Positions 1 through 12,058 of a DNA stretch of 64,000 nucleotides are shown in pieces. A program made the position numbers and the translations under genes. The stretch is from Lepas anatifera (Eukaryota; Arthropoda; Thecostraca; Lepadidae). The DNA is taken from positions 62,001 through 126,000 of the forward strand of contig JAOTON010000972.1 in NCBI GenBank assembly GCA_034440635.1, given 5' to 3'. A model generated the notes under the pieces. It did no database searches. It was given only the letters and a program-made list of their open reading frames with translations, and was not told the origin of the DNA. Positions within the stretch are counted from its first letter, which is position 1, and each line of letters starts with the position of its first letter.

Positions 1-2071
1 ATAGAACATTCTTAGGGACCACTAAAGTGACCTCTTATAGCAGATGCCAAGAAGGGCTGTCCGGCGCCACTTTCTGTTTTACGCTACCTAGCGTGGCTTC
101 GGATATCGTAGTGGGACTGGTACTCACCCCTCTCGTAACGGCAGATGTGACATAGTTATGTATGTGTAACCCCGTAACGTAAGCACCCGGTAGCGGCGTG
201 TGCTAAGGAACTCAGAGATTCGTTACAACCTGATATCAACTTCATGAAGGGCTACAACTCATGGACCTTGTCGCCTAATGAGGAGCTCGTCAACTGAGTG
301 TATGTGTTGAAAATAGTCGACTAAGGACGAAGAGTGAACACTGAGTATCGCTCTTTGTCAATTTTCGTTAAAACTTTAGCGTGCCGAGTTAGAAAAGTAT
401 GGTAGGCAAAGGGACAGTTTTGGGGTTCAACTTAATTAGAAACCGCAATGGCATCAGGTCAACTTTGCCGATGAAAGTGCCTACCAATCAGCGGCATCGA
501 TATCTAGATAAGGAAGCCGACGGTTTCCATGCCCTCCTGCGCGGGGCGTGACGATAATGTGGTATTGTTCTATCGGAGACTGCATCCACCTGGTTAGCCT
601 CAAGGCATGGGCGATTTCACTTCACACTGGCAGAAAACACATCCCGTTGTTTGGGTTCAATTTAGACAGAGTCCAGGATCAGCTATGTGAACATCTTAAA
701 CATTTTACACGGACTCTTCTAGTCATTTTCTTAACCCGCACTTATATAGAGTCGCATTGGCCTTCACGAAAGCTAAATTGGTATTATCTTGTTTTTATTT
801 ATTTTTACGTATATGTGTACTCTGTCTTTCCATGCCCAGTACACTGTATTTGCACAGAGTGCACCTCGCACAGGCCGCCGGCGACCGACGGAGGCTGGGA
901 GTGGAGGGCGGTTTCAGCGCCGTGACGCAATCACAACCAGCCACACGCATCCCACCACACCATTTCCCCTTCAAACGCTCACGCAAGTGCTGCGCTGCGG
1001 CGGCCCGGGACCACGCCTTGTATGTTCGTTCATGAGAGCTGTATGCACAAACCTACCCATGCAGCCAGGTACTTCACACAGATTGGAAAGAGTCTATGTC
1101 GATGAGGTCCTGAGCTGGCTCGTAACAGTACCGTGGGTTAAGTGCTTTCGGAGAGCGATTCAAGGCATTCAGCATGCATGTTAAAATATGAATTTGAGCA
1201 CATACGTGGACATTTACTATAAGGCTCAGGGTGTCCTCATCATTCTCAAACCCATCACCTCATGGAAAGCAGGTTAATTAAACTCCGAAAAGTATCCCCT
1301 GCGGACTATCTTTAGCCAGTGCTCTTGATTTTTTCGGAGGCAGACTTTTGGGGTGAAATACCTACTTCATACAAGAAACCCTCACCTTACGCTTTCCAAC
1401 GAATCCACCTTCAACAAATGGTAAGAATCGTCCGTCTCTGGTCGCCTGAGCGCCAAGTAAACTACACAAAGCGTCCCTTTGAACATTGACAAAGAAGACT
1501 CATACACAAGGAGCCTCTGTCAAAACAGATGAGGTAATACGTGGGGTGAATGCCGTGGGCTCACGTGAACGCGTTCCGTGAAAGCGGCATGAGGGAAGTG
1601 CTCAATGGCTGTCTGACCTTTACAAACGGGGACCAGACACGTGCAGTGCGATCAATGGCCGCAGAAACCTTGAAACCTTCAAACCCTGTGCTCCGGCATG
1701 CTTCTTTATGGTTTCGTTCTGATCTGAGGGAGATAGCTGCCATTCTGCCAGTGTGCTTCCCGGCGAAGGATGACGGAGTCGAGCTGGCGATGAACAGCTT
1801 CAAGGGCAGCTTGAGCACGAACAGGCAGATTTCAGGGCATTATAGCAGCGCCCTTCGGGCTGAACGATCCTGTTCGTTCAACCTTCGTGAAACAGTTACT
1901 GGCCATTCTGCCGCTCCTCTTTAAATGTGGGTGGGCCAAAGACAGCGTTTTATTACATGTGTTTTAGTGTAGTGAGGAGATCCGTATCGTGGAAACGAGC
2001 CCACACCATTCAAGCTGAGAATTTTAGAGGATATAACCCCAAGGACGTGGGAACGGGGGGCAGTGGGGTAG
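1..2071. other. No recognisable feature
   Basis: I see no gene, RNA or repeat that I can support here. Short open frames exist on both strands (for example 548-925 and 1550-1924 on +), but their predicted proteins have no motif I recognise and they overlap other frames freely. Confidence 0.5.
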
Positions 2072-2392
2072 CTACCCGCCCCCAACTTTCGGTAGGGAAA
2101 GGTTCTGGAAAAGCATTCTACGCAGGCCGAATTCATCGTCTCGAAGTAAAATGAATCTGTGAAAATGCACCTGCAGTGTCTGTGCCACGTGCCGCTGCCT
2201 CTGTTGATGTTTCGACGCTTCTGCAATACTTTCCAGCTGTCGGCTCGTTGCCTGGCGGATATTAGGAAGGCCTTTAACAAAGTTTGGTGCAAGGTGAGTT
2301 TGGTATCGCCGGTTCGTGTGTATAAACTCATCCATTGCGTCGTCGATTAAATTTAGTTCTGGTGCGGTTGTGAGAATAAAGGCAAAGTTCAT
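2072..2392 (-). CDS. Unassigned open frame, possible relic exon
   Basis: An uninterrupted minus-strand frame of 106 codons with a mixed, protein-like composition: acidic residues near the N-terminus, then a Gln/Arg-rich helical-looking stretch. I recognise no family. The base pairs just upstream of its first ATG on the minus strand read as a pyrimidine-containing tract ending in CAG, which could be a splice acceptor. This is weak evidence. It may be a chance frame or a piece of a mobile-element gene. Confidence 0.18.
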   Translation of the reverse strand: MNFAFILTTAPELNLIDDAMDEFIHTNRRYQTHLAPNFVKGLPNIRQATSRQLESIAEASKHQQRQRHVAQTLQVHFHRFILLRDDEFGLRRMLFQNLSLPKVGGG

Positions 2393-3500
2393 CTGAATGA
2401 CAGATATTTAATCATCCATCAGGTTCCATGTTTTTTTCTGGAGCTAGTTTCCCCCGTCAGAAGTGAAGGTTTTGGAAATTAGAGACTGTTCGCGAGTATT
2501 TAATACGTGTGTAGTCAAAATGTTGGAGTGAAAAAGCAAACAATTGAAAAGCGGGTGCTTAAAATTGGAAACAAACATATTAGAATTATAGTATGGTACC
2601 AGTTTTAGCTGAATAGACTAAGAGTATTCTGGAAGTTATGCTAGCCTCGTAATTTCATACAATTCTAAGCCATAAACGGCTGCAGCCGGTGGCTGCTTTC
2701 CTCAAACACAATAACGGGGAGCTGTAAGCTATCGTTACGGTTTCTTCATGTGTTTTTTTTTCACGGCAGCATTTATGGTACTATTATTTTTCATATAGCT
2801 TATTTTTTGTGATAAAGTGCTGCTTTTCAAGCATTTTGGTGATTCTTCAATGTGTTAACAATGTGCGTCGATGTTTTGAGCTGTAGAAAGGTAGTTATTT
2901 TCCGCGGATGCTCAAACCGTTTCTCACCAGTCTGCAAAGTTGAAATTTGACAGGTGTCAACGAGATTTTTTCGTATCGATATTTCGGACGTCGCCAAACG
3001 TGGAGTCGCTCTCCTAAAGGACTACACAGGGAAAGAACAAGACGAAGTTGGCTTCCGATGACTTCTACAGTCAGTGGAACACCACAGGGTCTAATATCAC
3101 AGAAGCTGCGCTCGGCAACTTCTGAATCTGCAGTCGCGCCAGTAGGGGGGGGTCCAGGGGAAGAGGCAAAAGGCATTTTCCCTCCCTCCCAAACGGAAAA
3201 ACTCGGGGCAATTTGCTCCCCCAAACCTGTCGGCCTTCTTTTTGCCCCGTCCTTTTTAGTTTATAAGTAAGGTTTTGGTGCTCCAACTCCCAACTTAAAA
3301 CACATATTTTACCCCGTGACTATTTTCTTCTTCGACTTGGATTTACCCCAAAAACCTACCGTCTAATTAAATTGTGGCAAAATCTGTCTTTCACTGCGTG
3401 ACGTTTTTAAACTGCTACTTATGGATGTAGGATACAGATAAGCAGAAGCTTTGTTTGAAAATTACCAAAAAGAACAACGAAAAACCATTCTTTGCTAGCG
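2393..3500. other. No recognisable feature
   Basis: AT-rich sequence with T-runs near 2750. A G-rich patch at about 3143-3165 followed by C-rich text near 3181-3250 resembles a degenerate terminal-repeat element, but I could not match two ends or a target duplication. Confidence 0.4.
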
Positions 3501-3527
3501 TTTTTGTAGCTCTTTATCATAAAAAAT

Positions 3528-3646
3528 AGCGGAGTAGCGGGTAGTAGTTTCACAATTTCGAAAAAGTAGCGCTAGTAGCAATAGTGGTTTTAGCTAGCCA
3601 AGCAGAGGAAGTAGTGGTAAAAAATCGGTAACGGTGCCCACCTCTG
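3528..3646 (-). mobile_element. hAT-like 'TAGCGG' family, end fragment
   Basis: This terminal fragment is filled with the motif TAGCGG and close variants and finishes at 3646 in CACCTCTG, the complement of a CAGAGGTGGG-type terminus. The same arrangement recurs at 16876-17475 and, without its tip, at 38424-38520. CAGAGGTGGG ends and repeated subterminal motifs are common in hAT transposons, where transposase binds them. I could not find a partner end or an 8-bp duplication, so this is a decayed partial copy. Confidence 0.5.
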
Positions 3647-3743
3647 GTTATTTTGTTCACTTGTAGGCGAGTGGTGCTTTTCATCGAAATCGAATAATAT
3701 CTAGGGGTGGTGCAAGAGCAAGAGTCTTAGATATTCCAGGTTT

Positions 3744-4139
3744 TTGCCCGTTTTTAATCAGTCTGCCTGTTTGAAGACGAAGAAACATGTGGATGTTCTT
3801 GGGATTACCATTTCCTTGTTTTCCATGTACGATTTGATCAGTGTTGTTACTTCAGAGGCACTTTCTCTGATATTTAAATCCATGATGTTTAACTTAATCC
3901 AGAATGATACCTATAATGTTATCTATGTTAAATCACTTTTCCACTGCCACAAAAACAGCGACTGCGGCCAGTGCCACCTGTGGAGAGCGCTGGAAACCAC
4001 CATGTACCCACGAGCTACATTAAAAAGTAGCAGTTTCCCTGTAAGACGTGCATACAAGATCACACGACAAATATATTTATTTGGTGTTCTCTTGTTCTTC
4101 TGGTGGATACAAACATTCCTCTTAATATCTATTTCCTAA
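3744..4139 (+). other. Unassigned open frame between repeats
   Basis: An open frame of 131 codons with hydrophobic stretches lies between two hAT-like fragments. No family is recognisable and AT-rich hydrophobic frames of this length arise by chance. I do not call it a gene. Confidence 0.1.
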
Positions 4140-4214
4140 TTTTTTAAACACATTTTGTCCAAGTTGTTGCAAGCTCGGTTATTGCAGTCGGAGCCTCACT
4201 AAGGTCATCAGTGG

Positions 4215-4407
4215 ACTTGTACTCAGACCGCGATCCCACCACTCACCAGTCAATTGCCAGCCAACCTACGTCGGGTAACCAAAGAGCACCGGAGCCTCTC
4301 AGGGGAACCGACCCCAAGCCTGCACATCGTGCACATGCACTGCCACTGCATGTTCCTGAGCAGCGGGCAGGAGCCCAACGCTCTTACAACTGGGCTACCG
4401 GGGCGGT
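4215..4407 (-). mobile_element. tRNA-derived SINE-like sequence
   Basis: Read on the minus strand, the sequence begins near 4407 with a tRNA-like head containing GTAGCCCAGTTGTAAGAGC (A-box-like). It carries GGGGTCGGTTCCCC at 4315-4302, which resembles a B box in a T arm. The spacing between the two boxes is about 90 bases, longer than in a tRNA, so an insertion or an unusual SINE head is likely. No second copy was found in the window. A decayed tRNA pseudogene is the alternative. Confidence 0.4.
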
Positions 4408-4439
4408 AATTTGGGGGTTGACGGTGCTCTAAACAGGTC

Positions 4440-4592
4440 GTCGGTAGAAGTAGCGCTTTTGAATTATTTCTACTATACTACCCGATACCCGACTACTTTT
4501 GTGATTATTGAAACTGTTTCCCTTACTCCTCTACCATTTGGAGAGTGCAAGTAGCGGAGTGGCGGACTTAAGTAGTGGACCGTCCGGCTCTG
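4440..4592 (-). mobile_element. hAT-like 'TAGCGG' family, opposite-end fragment
   Basis: The complement of this stretch starts at 4592 with CAGAGCCGGACGGTCCACTA, the same terminus type seen at 16876 and 16922 (CAGAGCCAGGCGGTCCACTA). It continues into TAGCGG-like subterminal motifs. It is therefore the other end type of the family whose CAGAGGTGGG end is at 3646. Whether the two fragments once formed one element cannot be told, because their orientations do not pair simply. Confidence 0.5.
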
Positions 4593-5791
4593 CAAATATC
4601 AACATTTTAGTATAAGTGTTTAAAAAAACCTATTGCTCTTTTTGCTTTTTAAATTTTGAGGTGAAGAGTAATTAGCGCTCGAGTCTAACGATATGGTCCT
4701 CGAACACGAACTTCGAAATCTTAAAAAACAACTTAATCACCAATTTTTGGATGATATACTGAGGAGCCATGAAAACTTCAGAACATATTCTCGGCGCACC
4801 TCTTCAGCAACAGAACTCTGAAGGAAATGCTGTGTGCGCGCCCCATCCCCGCTCCTCCTGCGGACAGCAGTGTTCCAGAGAAAGTGTGCAATCAGGTGGT
4901 ACCTAGACTTTGGAAAACATTGAACCTTTTTCTGTAAATCAGGGTTTATGTTCAAGGATAAGGTAACTTAGTCCTTTGACCGTTAAAAGTGGGTTATCAT
5001 GCCGTGAGGGCTGGGAACCAGTGTTGTAGGGGAAACAGAAGGAAACCCACATATCTTGTTCATTGATCTGGTACTCTATTCGAATTTCGACTTTATTGTA
5101 GGTGGTTACAGTCGAAGCTAGAGTCGGAGTGGACCTTTTATGTCGGAGTGAATTGGAGGTGGTGCTGAAAAAATTCGACGACTCCACAGCGCTTGTAAAC
5201 GTTCTTTTGCAGCCTCACTGAACCTTTCTCTCCACGACGCACATCCTTCCGAATTCAATGAAGCCTGAAGTTGTTTACTCGTTAGGTATCGCATGGGGAG
5301 GTATGGGAGCGTGGGAGTGAAGAGTAGAACAAGGTCAGAACCATTCACCAGTTTCAGTAAGTTGCTATCTCTGAGCTGCCCGAGGCAGTGCTCCCGTGGC
5401 GAAGAAGCCGAACCCTGCGCGTGAGCACGTGCCGAAAACAGGCTGCCTGCCGCCCCCTCCGCATGACTACGGCCGGCTAACAGGTCTAATGGTGCGGGAC
5501 ATCAGGCATGAGGGATCCTCTTCAGGCCGGCGGCGCAGGCCGGCGGTCAGCAATGGCATGCGGTCGCCGCCAGTGGCTTGTACAAACGCGGTGCTTTGTC
5601 ACCTCCATTACCATCTGAATGGAGCGTTTTTCTGTTTGGTCTGGGGAGCTGGCGTTCGGAGCTTGTGATAGGATGTATCACTCATGCGAGTTTTCTCTCA
5701 GTTCAGTTTACAACCCACTTATAGTAAAAGCCGCCTTACCTGCATGAGTCAGAATATCTAATGGAGGCCCCGAGATTACAGTTGGGGACGC
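4593..5791. other. No recognisable gene; GC-rich patch
   Basis: Nothing definable. A GC-richer patch with several CpGs occurs at about 5380-5600 and supports short overlapping frames, but none has a recognisable domain. Confidence 0.4.
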
Positions 5792-5963
5792 GGGAGGGTC
5801 GACTCACCCCGCCGCCAGTGAGTCGACGGACCGTCAGTCTCTACCGACCCTGACTGACCATCCCAGCTGCCCTGAAGGGAGGGTCGACCCATCCCCGCCG
5901 CCTCTGCGTCTCCGAACCTTTAGTCTCTGCCGACCCTGACTGACTGTCTTAGCTGCTCCGCGC
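5792..5963. repeat. 86-bp imperfect tandem duplication
   Basis: Two adjacent copies (5792-5877 and 5878-5963) each begin GGGAGGGTCGAC, pass through a CCCCGCCGCC block and contain a GTCTCT(A/G)CCGACCCTGACTGAC core before AGCTGC. They differ at many bases, so the duplication is not recent. Function unknown. Confidence 0.75.
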
Positions 5964-7512
5964 TCATTGCCACACGCCGCCCCAAATGTTCAGACGACTC
6001 CGAGTCATGACAAGTAAAACGCAGTGGTGGAATGAGGAGTCGGCGGTGTCGCTGCCTGGCTGCCAATCGCAGCCCCCCCCGCAGTAGAGCGTGGGAATCA
6101 GGCCTTGATCTGCTGCTGAGCTCCCCTGAATTGGAAATTGCCCGTGGACAGCACAATGACGGCGCGAGTCAGTGCGAGATCAGAGTGAGAATAATTATAT
6201 TTTACTGAAGCTACTCGAAGGAAATTGACCATTTCCTTTGTGTTCTTGTTTTCTTTGTATGCAATAATTATTGCTTACAAATTATTACATGATTATTGCT
6301 TAGGTGCGGAGATTATAATCTCCGCTTTCCAACCGTTTGTAGACATTTGGCCGCCTAATTTTAGGCATGCCAGTCCGTATATGCTCGGTCGATAGTAAAA
6401 GTAAAACTATGGAAGTCCCAAAGTCGGAAAATGTATCTTCAAAATCATAATATCAGCCCTAGAGGAAGACGTACAGAAAACAGCTCAAGCAGATATCCAG
6501 AAAAAGGTGCGCGTTCAGCTGTTCTCAGTGTGATCCGCCGCGGTGACAACAGCAGGGACAGGCTGTGTTCGAGACTAGGTAGGGCCGTGGCGAAGCGACG
6601 CAATCTATGGTATAGGGCAGAGTGACTGGGACCGGAGGGCTTTCCAGGGACTTATCTAAATCAGCTACAATCACAATCTGTCGCAAAGACTCAGCATTGC
6701 ATGTTCATAATTATCATTACATTAGATCCTTAAATTGCTACATGCTGTGCAGTTTGGGCCTCAGCATAGCAATAGCCCAGAAAGTCATTTCAACATGTCT
6801 ACAACGGATCGGCGTGGGATGAAAACAAAGTCTGCGGTATAGACTACGTCTGGATTTTTTGTCGCAGTACTAATGAAACGCACTTTTATCCGAGCTTGTT
6901 TGTGGTATTCTCTTTGAGAAAATCACCCTGACCGGAGCGGCTGGAGACGAGCGTGGTTACCAGAACATTTGCGAAACACAGCTTCTGACACCTTGCCTTA
7001 GGGTGGGCGTGACGGTTTTTTATATGGCAGCATATGAGCAGGGAGAGAACAGCTGCTCTGCTCTTATCAGCGTGATAAGCCACTGTCAGCACAGAGCTCG
7101 GCCTCAGGATGATGAGGGTTGTTTTGGTGCTGCCTGCCTGTCTACACGTGCCATCGGAATCGGTCAAGGCAGCCCGACCGTCGCGGGGTGTCTTTGTGAC
7201 ACGTAGCGGAACCGAATACCACAACTTCTCGGCGATTGCATACAGGCATTGCTTAAGGCCTATGAATATGCACAAAGGAATTAGAAACTGGTATATTTTT
7301 GGTTGAATACGACGGCTATGCAGGTAGAGATCGGGAACAAAATCCGCCATGCAACGAATGGAGATTCAAACAGTAGTTTATCAAAGCGGCAAACTTGTTG
7401 AGAAGTTAGTTGGCCAGCATCCTCGAATCCTGGATGTAAACTTGAGCAAATTCAGTGTGATTACAGATTTGGGCACAGCCCTTCGTTAAGATATCGATGC
7501 AGGTAATAAATA
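5964..7512. other. No recognisable feature
   Basis: No gene or repeat that I can support. A 154-codon minus frame at 6886-7350 lacks any recognisable motif and overlaps plus-strand frames. A short perfect inverted repeat near 6307-6326 (GGAGATTATAATCTCC) is too short to interpret. Confidence 0.4.
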
Positions 7513-7700
7513 AGGTGGCGTAGTGGTTAGCACGCTCGCTTTCCATGTGGCCGACCCGGATTCAAGACGCGGCGAATTCCTGAACAATGAGCAATGCGGC
7601 TCCCGGGAAACCCTTTCAACTGGGAAAGATTGCGTGGCAACATGTGACCCTGGCAGTTGGTACATCCATAAGCCCCAAATATTATCGTCCAGGTAATAAC
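7513..7700 (+). mobile_element. SINE family A, near-complete copy
   Basis: The tRNA-like head starts GGTGGCGTAGTGGTTAGCAC and continues through CTTTCCATGTGG to a B-box-like GACCCGGATTCAAGACGC. The body contains GGCTCCCGGGAAACCCTTTC and the tail CCTGGCAGTTGGTAC. Other copies lie at 17712-17870 (minus), 27865-27955 (3' part, plus) and 32077-32262 (plus). The head resembles the Val/Glu/Asp group of tRNAs. RNA polymerase III promoter boxes are implied by the match and not shown to work. Divergence among copies points to old insertions. Confidence 0.8.
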
Positions 7701-8530
7701 TCGAGACACCAGCTGATGTTACAAATGTTTTCCTGGCATTCTTCAATAAAATTCAAGATCAACACAGCTCTTCTGAAAACTGTGGGGCATGCCTTGTTGC
7801 TAAATTAGCAACAACTGAAATTATCAATATGGATATGAAGCACGGTAGCATGACACCAATGACACACCAAGGCTCTAAAGCACACATTAGGAAAGCCAAA
7901 TAGAAGCCAATTAGATTTTGGTCTAAATTAGCTTGGTATAACTGAACATTTTACGACCATTAATGCTCCTACCTCAGTAAGCTGGTATGTGCAGCGAATT
8001 CGGTGCACATGAGGAGTGCCCTCAACTGCAGCGCCACATTCCTCCTTTCCGTACCGCTATGCTCTCCATGGTCTGATACTTTTTTCAAATCTTCAATTTA
8101 GCCTGGAATATAGCTCCAAATAACAAAGAGAATAGTTCCTGTCTGGGACTTTTTCCTGTTGAATAGCGCTCTGATCTCCATTTTCTCTGCATTTATGAAT
8201 GTGTCCCCTTGCATAAGGTCATATTACGTCATTTAAGAGTAAACTCACATTTAGGCTCAAACATTGACATCAGGGGCACTTTTGTACGCTGGATCACATT
8301 TTAATAGGCACTTTACTGCTCTTCACCAAAGTTGATGATAACGGACCCCTAACTGCTGCAAAATATTTTATTGGCCCTGCAGCATTGACCTGTATAGGTA
8401 TCTGTACACCTAGGGAGGCTTTCCTAATGGTTAGAAAAAGACTAGAAATAGATAAAAATATAGTTACTGTTGTTTGTTTAGACTTAATTGTTCTGCACTG
8501 GCGAGTCCAATGCTACCCCACATGATTATA
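7701..8530. other. No recognisable feature; probable interior of a decayed TTAA element
   Basis: No gene seen. Because a TTAA-element right end lies at 8903 and AGGTCA/TGACCT motifs appear from about 8550, part of this stretch may be the interior of that element. I found no left end (TTAACCC) to delimit it. Confidence 0.3.
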
Positions 8531-8903
8531 TTTGTGAACATTCTGGTGTTGACCTGATCTCGGGTCAGGTCAAACATGGTTTGACATAACATGCTGTCCT
8601 ATATTTTACTTGAATAAGCCCAATTTCTTCTAGCTGGTCCCATTAGGAGCTGGTTCATGAGCATATTCATTGCAGGCCAAACAATTACAGCAAAAGAAGT
8701 AGTCTGAGCCCTTATTTTACCATAATTTTGACTTTTTTCGGGAAAAAAATGAGACATAAGTTTCTTGAAATTTAAAGACCTATCCAATAACGTTCTGCTC
8801 GTCTTTCTATATCCATCCGCTCCGAAGTTAAAGTTAGCGAGGGGTTCCAACGAACCCCCACTGGGGCGAAGGTGGATTTGAGACCCACTGGGGCACGGGT
8901 TAA
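8531..8903 (+). mobile_element. Right end of a TTAA-type (piggyBac-like) element
   Basis: The last bases read CCACTGGGGCACGGGTTAA, ending in the TTAA at 8900-8903. That is the same design as the right ends at 13088 and 56603 (GTGGGGCGCGGGTTAA). Inside it, GGGGCGAAGGTGG precedes the terminus, also as in those elements. A hairpin GGGGTTC-CAAC-GAACCCC lies at 8841-8858, where the other families carry a different palindrome. Interior AGGTCA motifs near 8560 agree with the family. The left end is missing or unrecognisable. Confidence 0.6.
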
Positions 8904-9733
8904 GCGTTCGTAGGTATGCAGTATCATATTTTACGTGTTTGCCTCATTTAGCAATCAGCATATCACGTTCAGGTATATAGTAATCATGTTCAGTTCATGA
9001 CGATGCCCTGGGGCATTTGATTTTTTAATTTTGCAGATCCGCCATGCCGGTACAGCGCCAGCAGCACCAGCGGACACGCCGGGTCCCAGGGACCACCGGC
9101 AGCAGGCAGGCTGAGAAGAGAGAGGCTCCAGCTCTGCGGCGCAGCGGAAAAAGAGTGAAGGGTTTGGCCTGGTGGGAGAGTGGCTGGTGGCGGGACGGGG
9201 AATAGGTGCGCGATCAGAAGTGCAGTGCGGTTAGCAACGAGACGTTAAGACAAGGGTGCCCGTCCCCGAACCCATGCTAACGGGAGATTTTCTTGTTGAT
9301 GAGGCACCTCAAAGTTAATCATAAATCCACTCTCCGACAATGCTTAGGCTCATGTTCGTTCACAAATATTTTATGGCAAAGGTCCACCCATTGTGTGTGG
9401 GAAGACCTGCTGATGTGAATACATGCATACATATTGTAACATTTTTGTCCTAGAATCTCACAATATGCGTACTTCCTGAGCTGGCCAAAGAATGGTAAGT
9501 TGTACTGCGTTATTTTTCTCGGAATAACCACAACAAGGCTATTATGCACAGCAAGGCTAAAGAATGCAGTGTTGCATGTGAAGGTAACATGTTTACATAT
9601 CTTATTGAAGATATCTCTGTGGTATCTTTCTCCAGCGTTTTATTGGTTTTGCTTCCTGTTTTGGCCCTGCTTCTATTGCTCAGCTTCTAAAACAAGGAAA
9701 ATTAAACAGTGTCCTCAAGCTGGCTTTTCAAAT
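8904..9733. other. No recognisable feature
   Basis: A short GC-rich patch at about 9040-9220, otherwise AT-rich sequence. No gene, RNA or repeat identified. Confidence 0.4.
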
Positions 9734-9880
9734 GCATACCTGAGTGGTGCTGGAAAGAATTTCGGACATACCCGAGTGGTGCCGGTAAGCATTTCAAATG
9801 TGTGCATACCCGAGTGGTGCCGGTAAGCATTTCGCATGTACACCCGAGCGGTGCCGGTAGGCATTTCGAATGTCGAACCG
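9734..9880. repeat. Short tandem repeat, 4 units of 31-38 bp
   Basis: Four imperfect units contain CCCGAGTGGTGCCGGTAAGCAT or close variants, with the CCCGAG-type starts near 9740, 9771, 9809 and 9843. Spacing varies from 31 to 38 bases. Open frames across it are repeat read-through. Confidence 0.85.
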
Positions 9881-11278
9881 AGTGCCGACAAACTGCTGAG
9901 GAGTGTGCGCGTGTGCAGCAGTCATTCTGAGTATGAAACACCCGTGCACAGGCTCACAACGCCATTAGACACCGCGGAGAAGATTCCCGGACGAGGAATA
10001 GTGCAAGCACGGTGGGGCAAGCCGAAGCTGAACTCTGATTTATCCTTGTCATATTCAATTTTACGGTGATATGGGTTATCCGCTGTTTGCACCATCGAAT
10101 ATGAAGAGTGCAGTGTGAAGCGTAGATCAGCTTGACAGACAGTTGTGTCAGTTCAAGTGTGAGGATCGGACTGCTCCACAATAGGGATGTGCTTTGTTGT
10201 GTTGCCCGTGTAACTGACTGGGGCTAACATCGATTGTATTGAAGTGGAGTTGGAAATAGGCAGCCGTTGATCGTCATAGAATGGGTTGCAGGGATAAGCT
10301 GAGTTGAAAATTAGGTCAAAAGTGTCTAATTTTGGGGAGCCACGTTACCACCGCCATGCCAGCTCTGGTTCTGATTGGGCGCGGTTCCGATGGAGGTGTT
10401 CCCCGACGTAACGTTTGTATCTCATTTTCAGATTGTACTGTTATCGAGTTTTTTTCTGTGTAAGGCCTAACTGGGACACTGGGAAAGAGACAAGCTTGTC
10501 ACTGATTGTGTACTGAGTCCCCTCTCGTCCCTGGACAAAGGAAGCATGTTGCAAGTCTCGATATTGGAGTCATTTCTGGCAGGGGAATGCGAAAGCACGT
10601 TACAACGTAAACATTGTTAACACGCTCACCGGGGATCTGAGTATGTAATGGCTGCATTTTGACATAACACGCAGTGCTTCCGATCCCATATGTGTGTGTG
10701 GGTGTGCTTCCAATACTGTTTTCGATAATCATTGGTGTGAAAGAGATCTGCAAATAATAAACCCATTGAACTGAAGCTCTGTTGTTTCTTTCTGACTCTG
10801 GTGGCCAGATCAGTCTTCATTTTAGTATCCTGTTAGGAAGTAAAAATCAAAGATTTAGGATATGAAAATTAATTAAATATGGGTATGACTTTCCTCGGAA
10901 AATTGCCAATTTCAGGACGCTGTGAGCCTTCGAGAGCCAAATTAATCTAGGGAAGTCAAAAATAGCTCATAGCATCCATTTGAAGAAAACCCTGGTGCAC
11001 TGCACCTTTTGTATTATGAAACCCCCTAATGCCTCATAGTTGGGAGCCCAGACTAGTTTTGATATATCCTAAGGTATCCTGATTTAAAGCACTCATAAAG
11101 CTGGCGAGCTTTCAGTTGGTTTCATCGCCATCGAGATAATAGCTGAAGTGGTGGCTGAGTGGACCATGGGCGTTGATGGCTGGTTTCCAGCGCAACAGTT
11201 TCTGCGAGTTCACACGTTTACGCGGTCCGCCTTCCAGATTAGCGGCGGGGGCGTGGGGACCGGATGGTTGCGTCAGCA
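9881..11278. other. No recognisable feature
   Basis: No gene, RNA or repeat that I can support. A (TG)-rich tract at about 10688-10706 is short. Confidence 0.4.
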
Positions 11279-11834
11279 GCGATCGCTCGGGACTGGAGCG
11301 GTGGTCGCTCGGGACTGGAGCAGTCGCTCGGGACGGGAGCGGTCGCTCGGGACAGGAGCGGTCGCTCGGGGCTGGAGCGGTCGCTCGGGACGGGAGCGGT
11401 CGCTCGGGACGGGAGCAGTCGCTCGGGACTGGAGCGGTCGCTCGGGACTGGAGCAGTCGCTCGGGACGGGAGCGGTCGCTCGGGACAGGAGCGGTCGCTC
11501 GGGACTGGAGCAGTCGCTCGGGACGGGAGCAGTCGCTCGAGACTGGGGCGGTCGCTCGGGACTGGAGCAGTCGCTCGGGACGGGAGCAGTCGCTCGGGAC
11601 GGGAGCGGTCGCTCGGGACGGGAGCGGTCGCTCGGGACTGGAACGGTCGCTCGGGGCTGGAGCGGTCGCTCGGGACGGGAGTGGTCGCTCGGGACGGGAG
11701 CGGTCGCTCGGGACTGGAACGGTCGCTCGGGGCTGGAGCGGTCGCTCGGGACGGGAGTGGTCGCTCGGGACGGGAGCGGTCGCTCGGGACTGGAGCGGTC
11801 GCTCGGGAACGGAGCGGAGCGGTCAGGAGCGACC
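11279..11834. repeat. 18-bp minisatellite, about 30 units
   Basis: The unit is GGAGCGGTCGCTCGGGAC with a few recurrent variants (GGGACTGGAGC, GGGACGGGAGC, GGGACAGGAGC, GGGGCTGGAGC). Because 18 is a multiple of three and the unit lacks stop codons in most frames, it produces five long overlapping frames of about 187-247 codons on both strands, reading RSGLERSLGTGAVARDW-type repeats on plus and SRATAPVPSDRS-type on minus. These overlap each other completely, so I treat them as artefacts of the repeat. The first unit follows non-repetitive sequence near 11265. Confidence 0.95.
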
Positions 11835-12058
11835 ACGCCGCCGGGATTGGTCGCCCGACATAAGCTGCACTCACGACAAGATTGGTTGTAGAGAAGAAAC
11901 TTAGACTCTTGCCCTACATATTGTTGTGACTGCGATTTCGTATTTTCTCTGCAGGCTGTTCATGTTGGCCAGTAAGCCGGAGTGAGCCGCTGCGGGCCCT
12001 CGGGAGATTACGCTGATATGCACATAGGCACAGATACTGCTTTCATTCGGCCGAACTG
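11835..12058. other. Spacer between minisatellite and TTAA element
   Basis: Non-repetitive sequence; nothing recognised. Confidence 0.4.

Noticed and set aside
3646..4592. One complete hAT element between the two TAGCGG fragments
   Set aside because: The two terminal sequences point the same way and the flanks do not match, so they are separate pieces.
11148..11904. Five overlapping frames of about 187-247 codons read as repeat proteins
   Set aside because: They are the same 18-bp minisatellite read in different frames on both strands; no frame has independent support.
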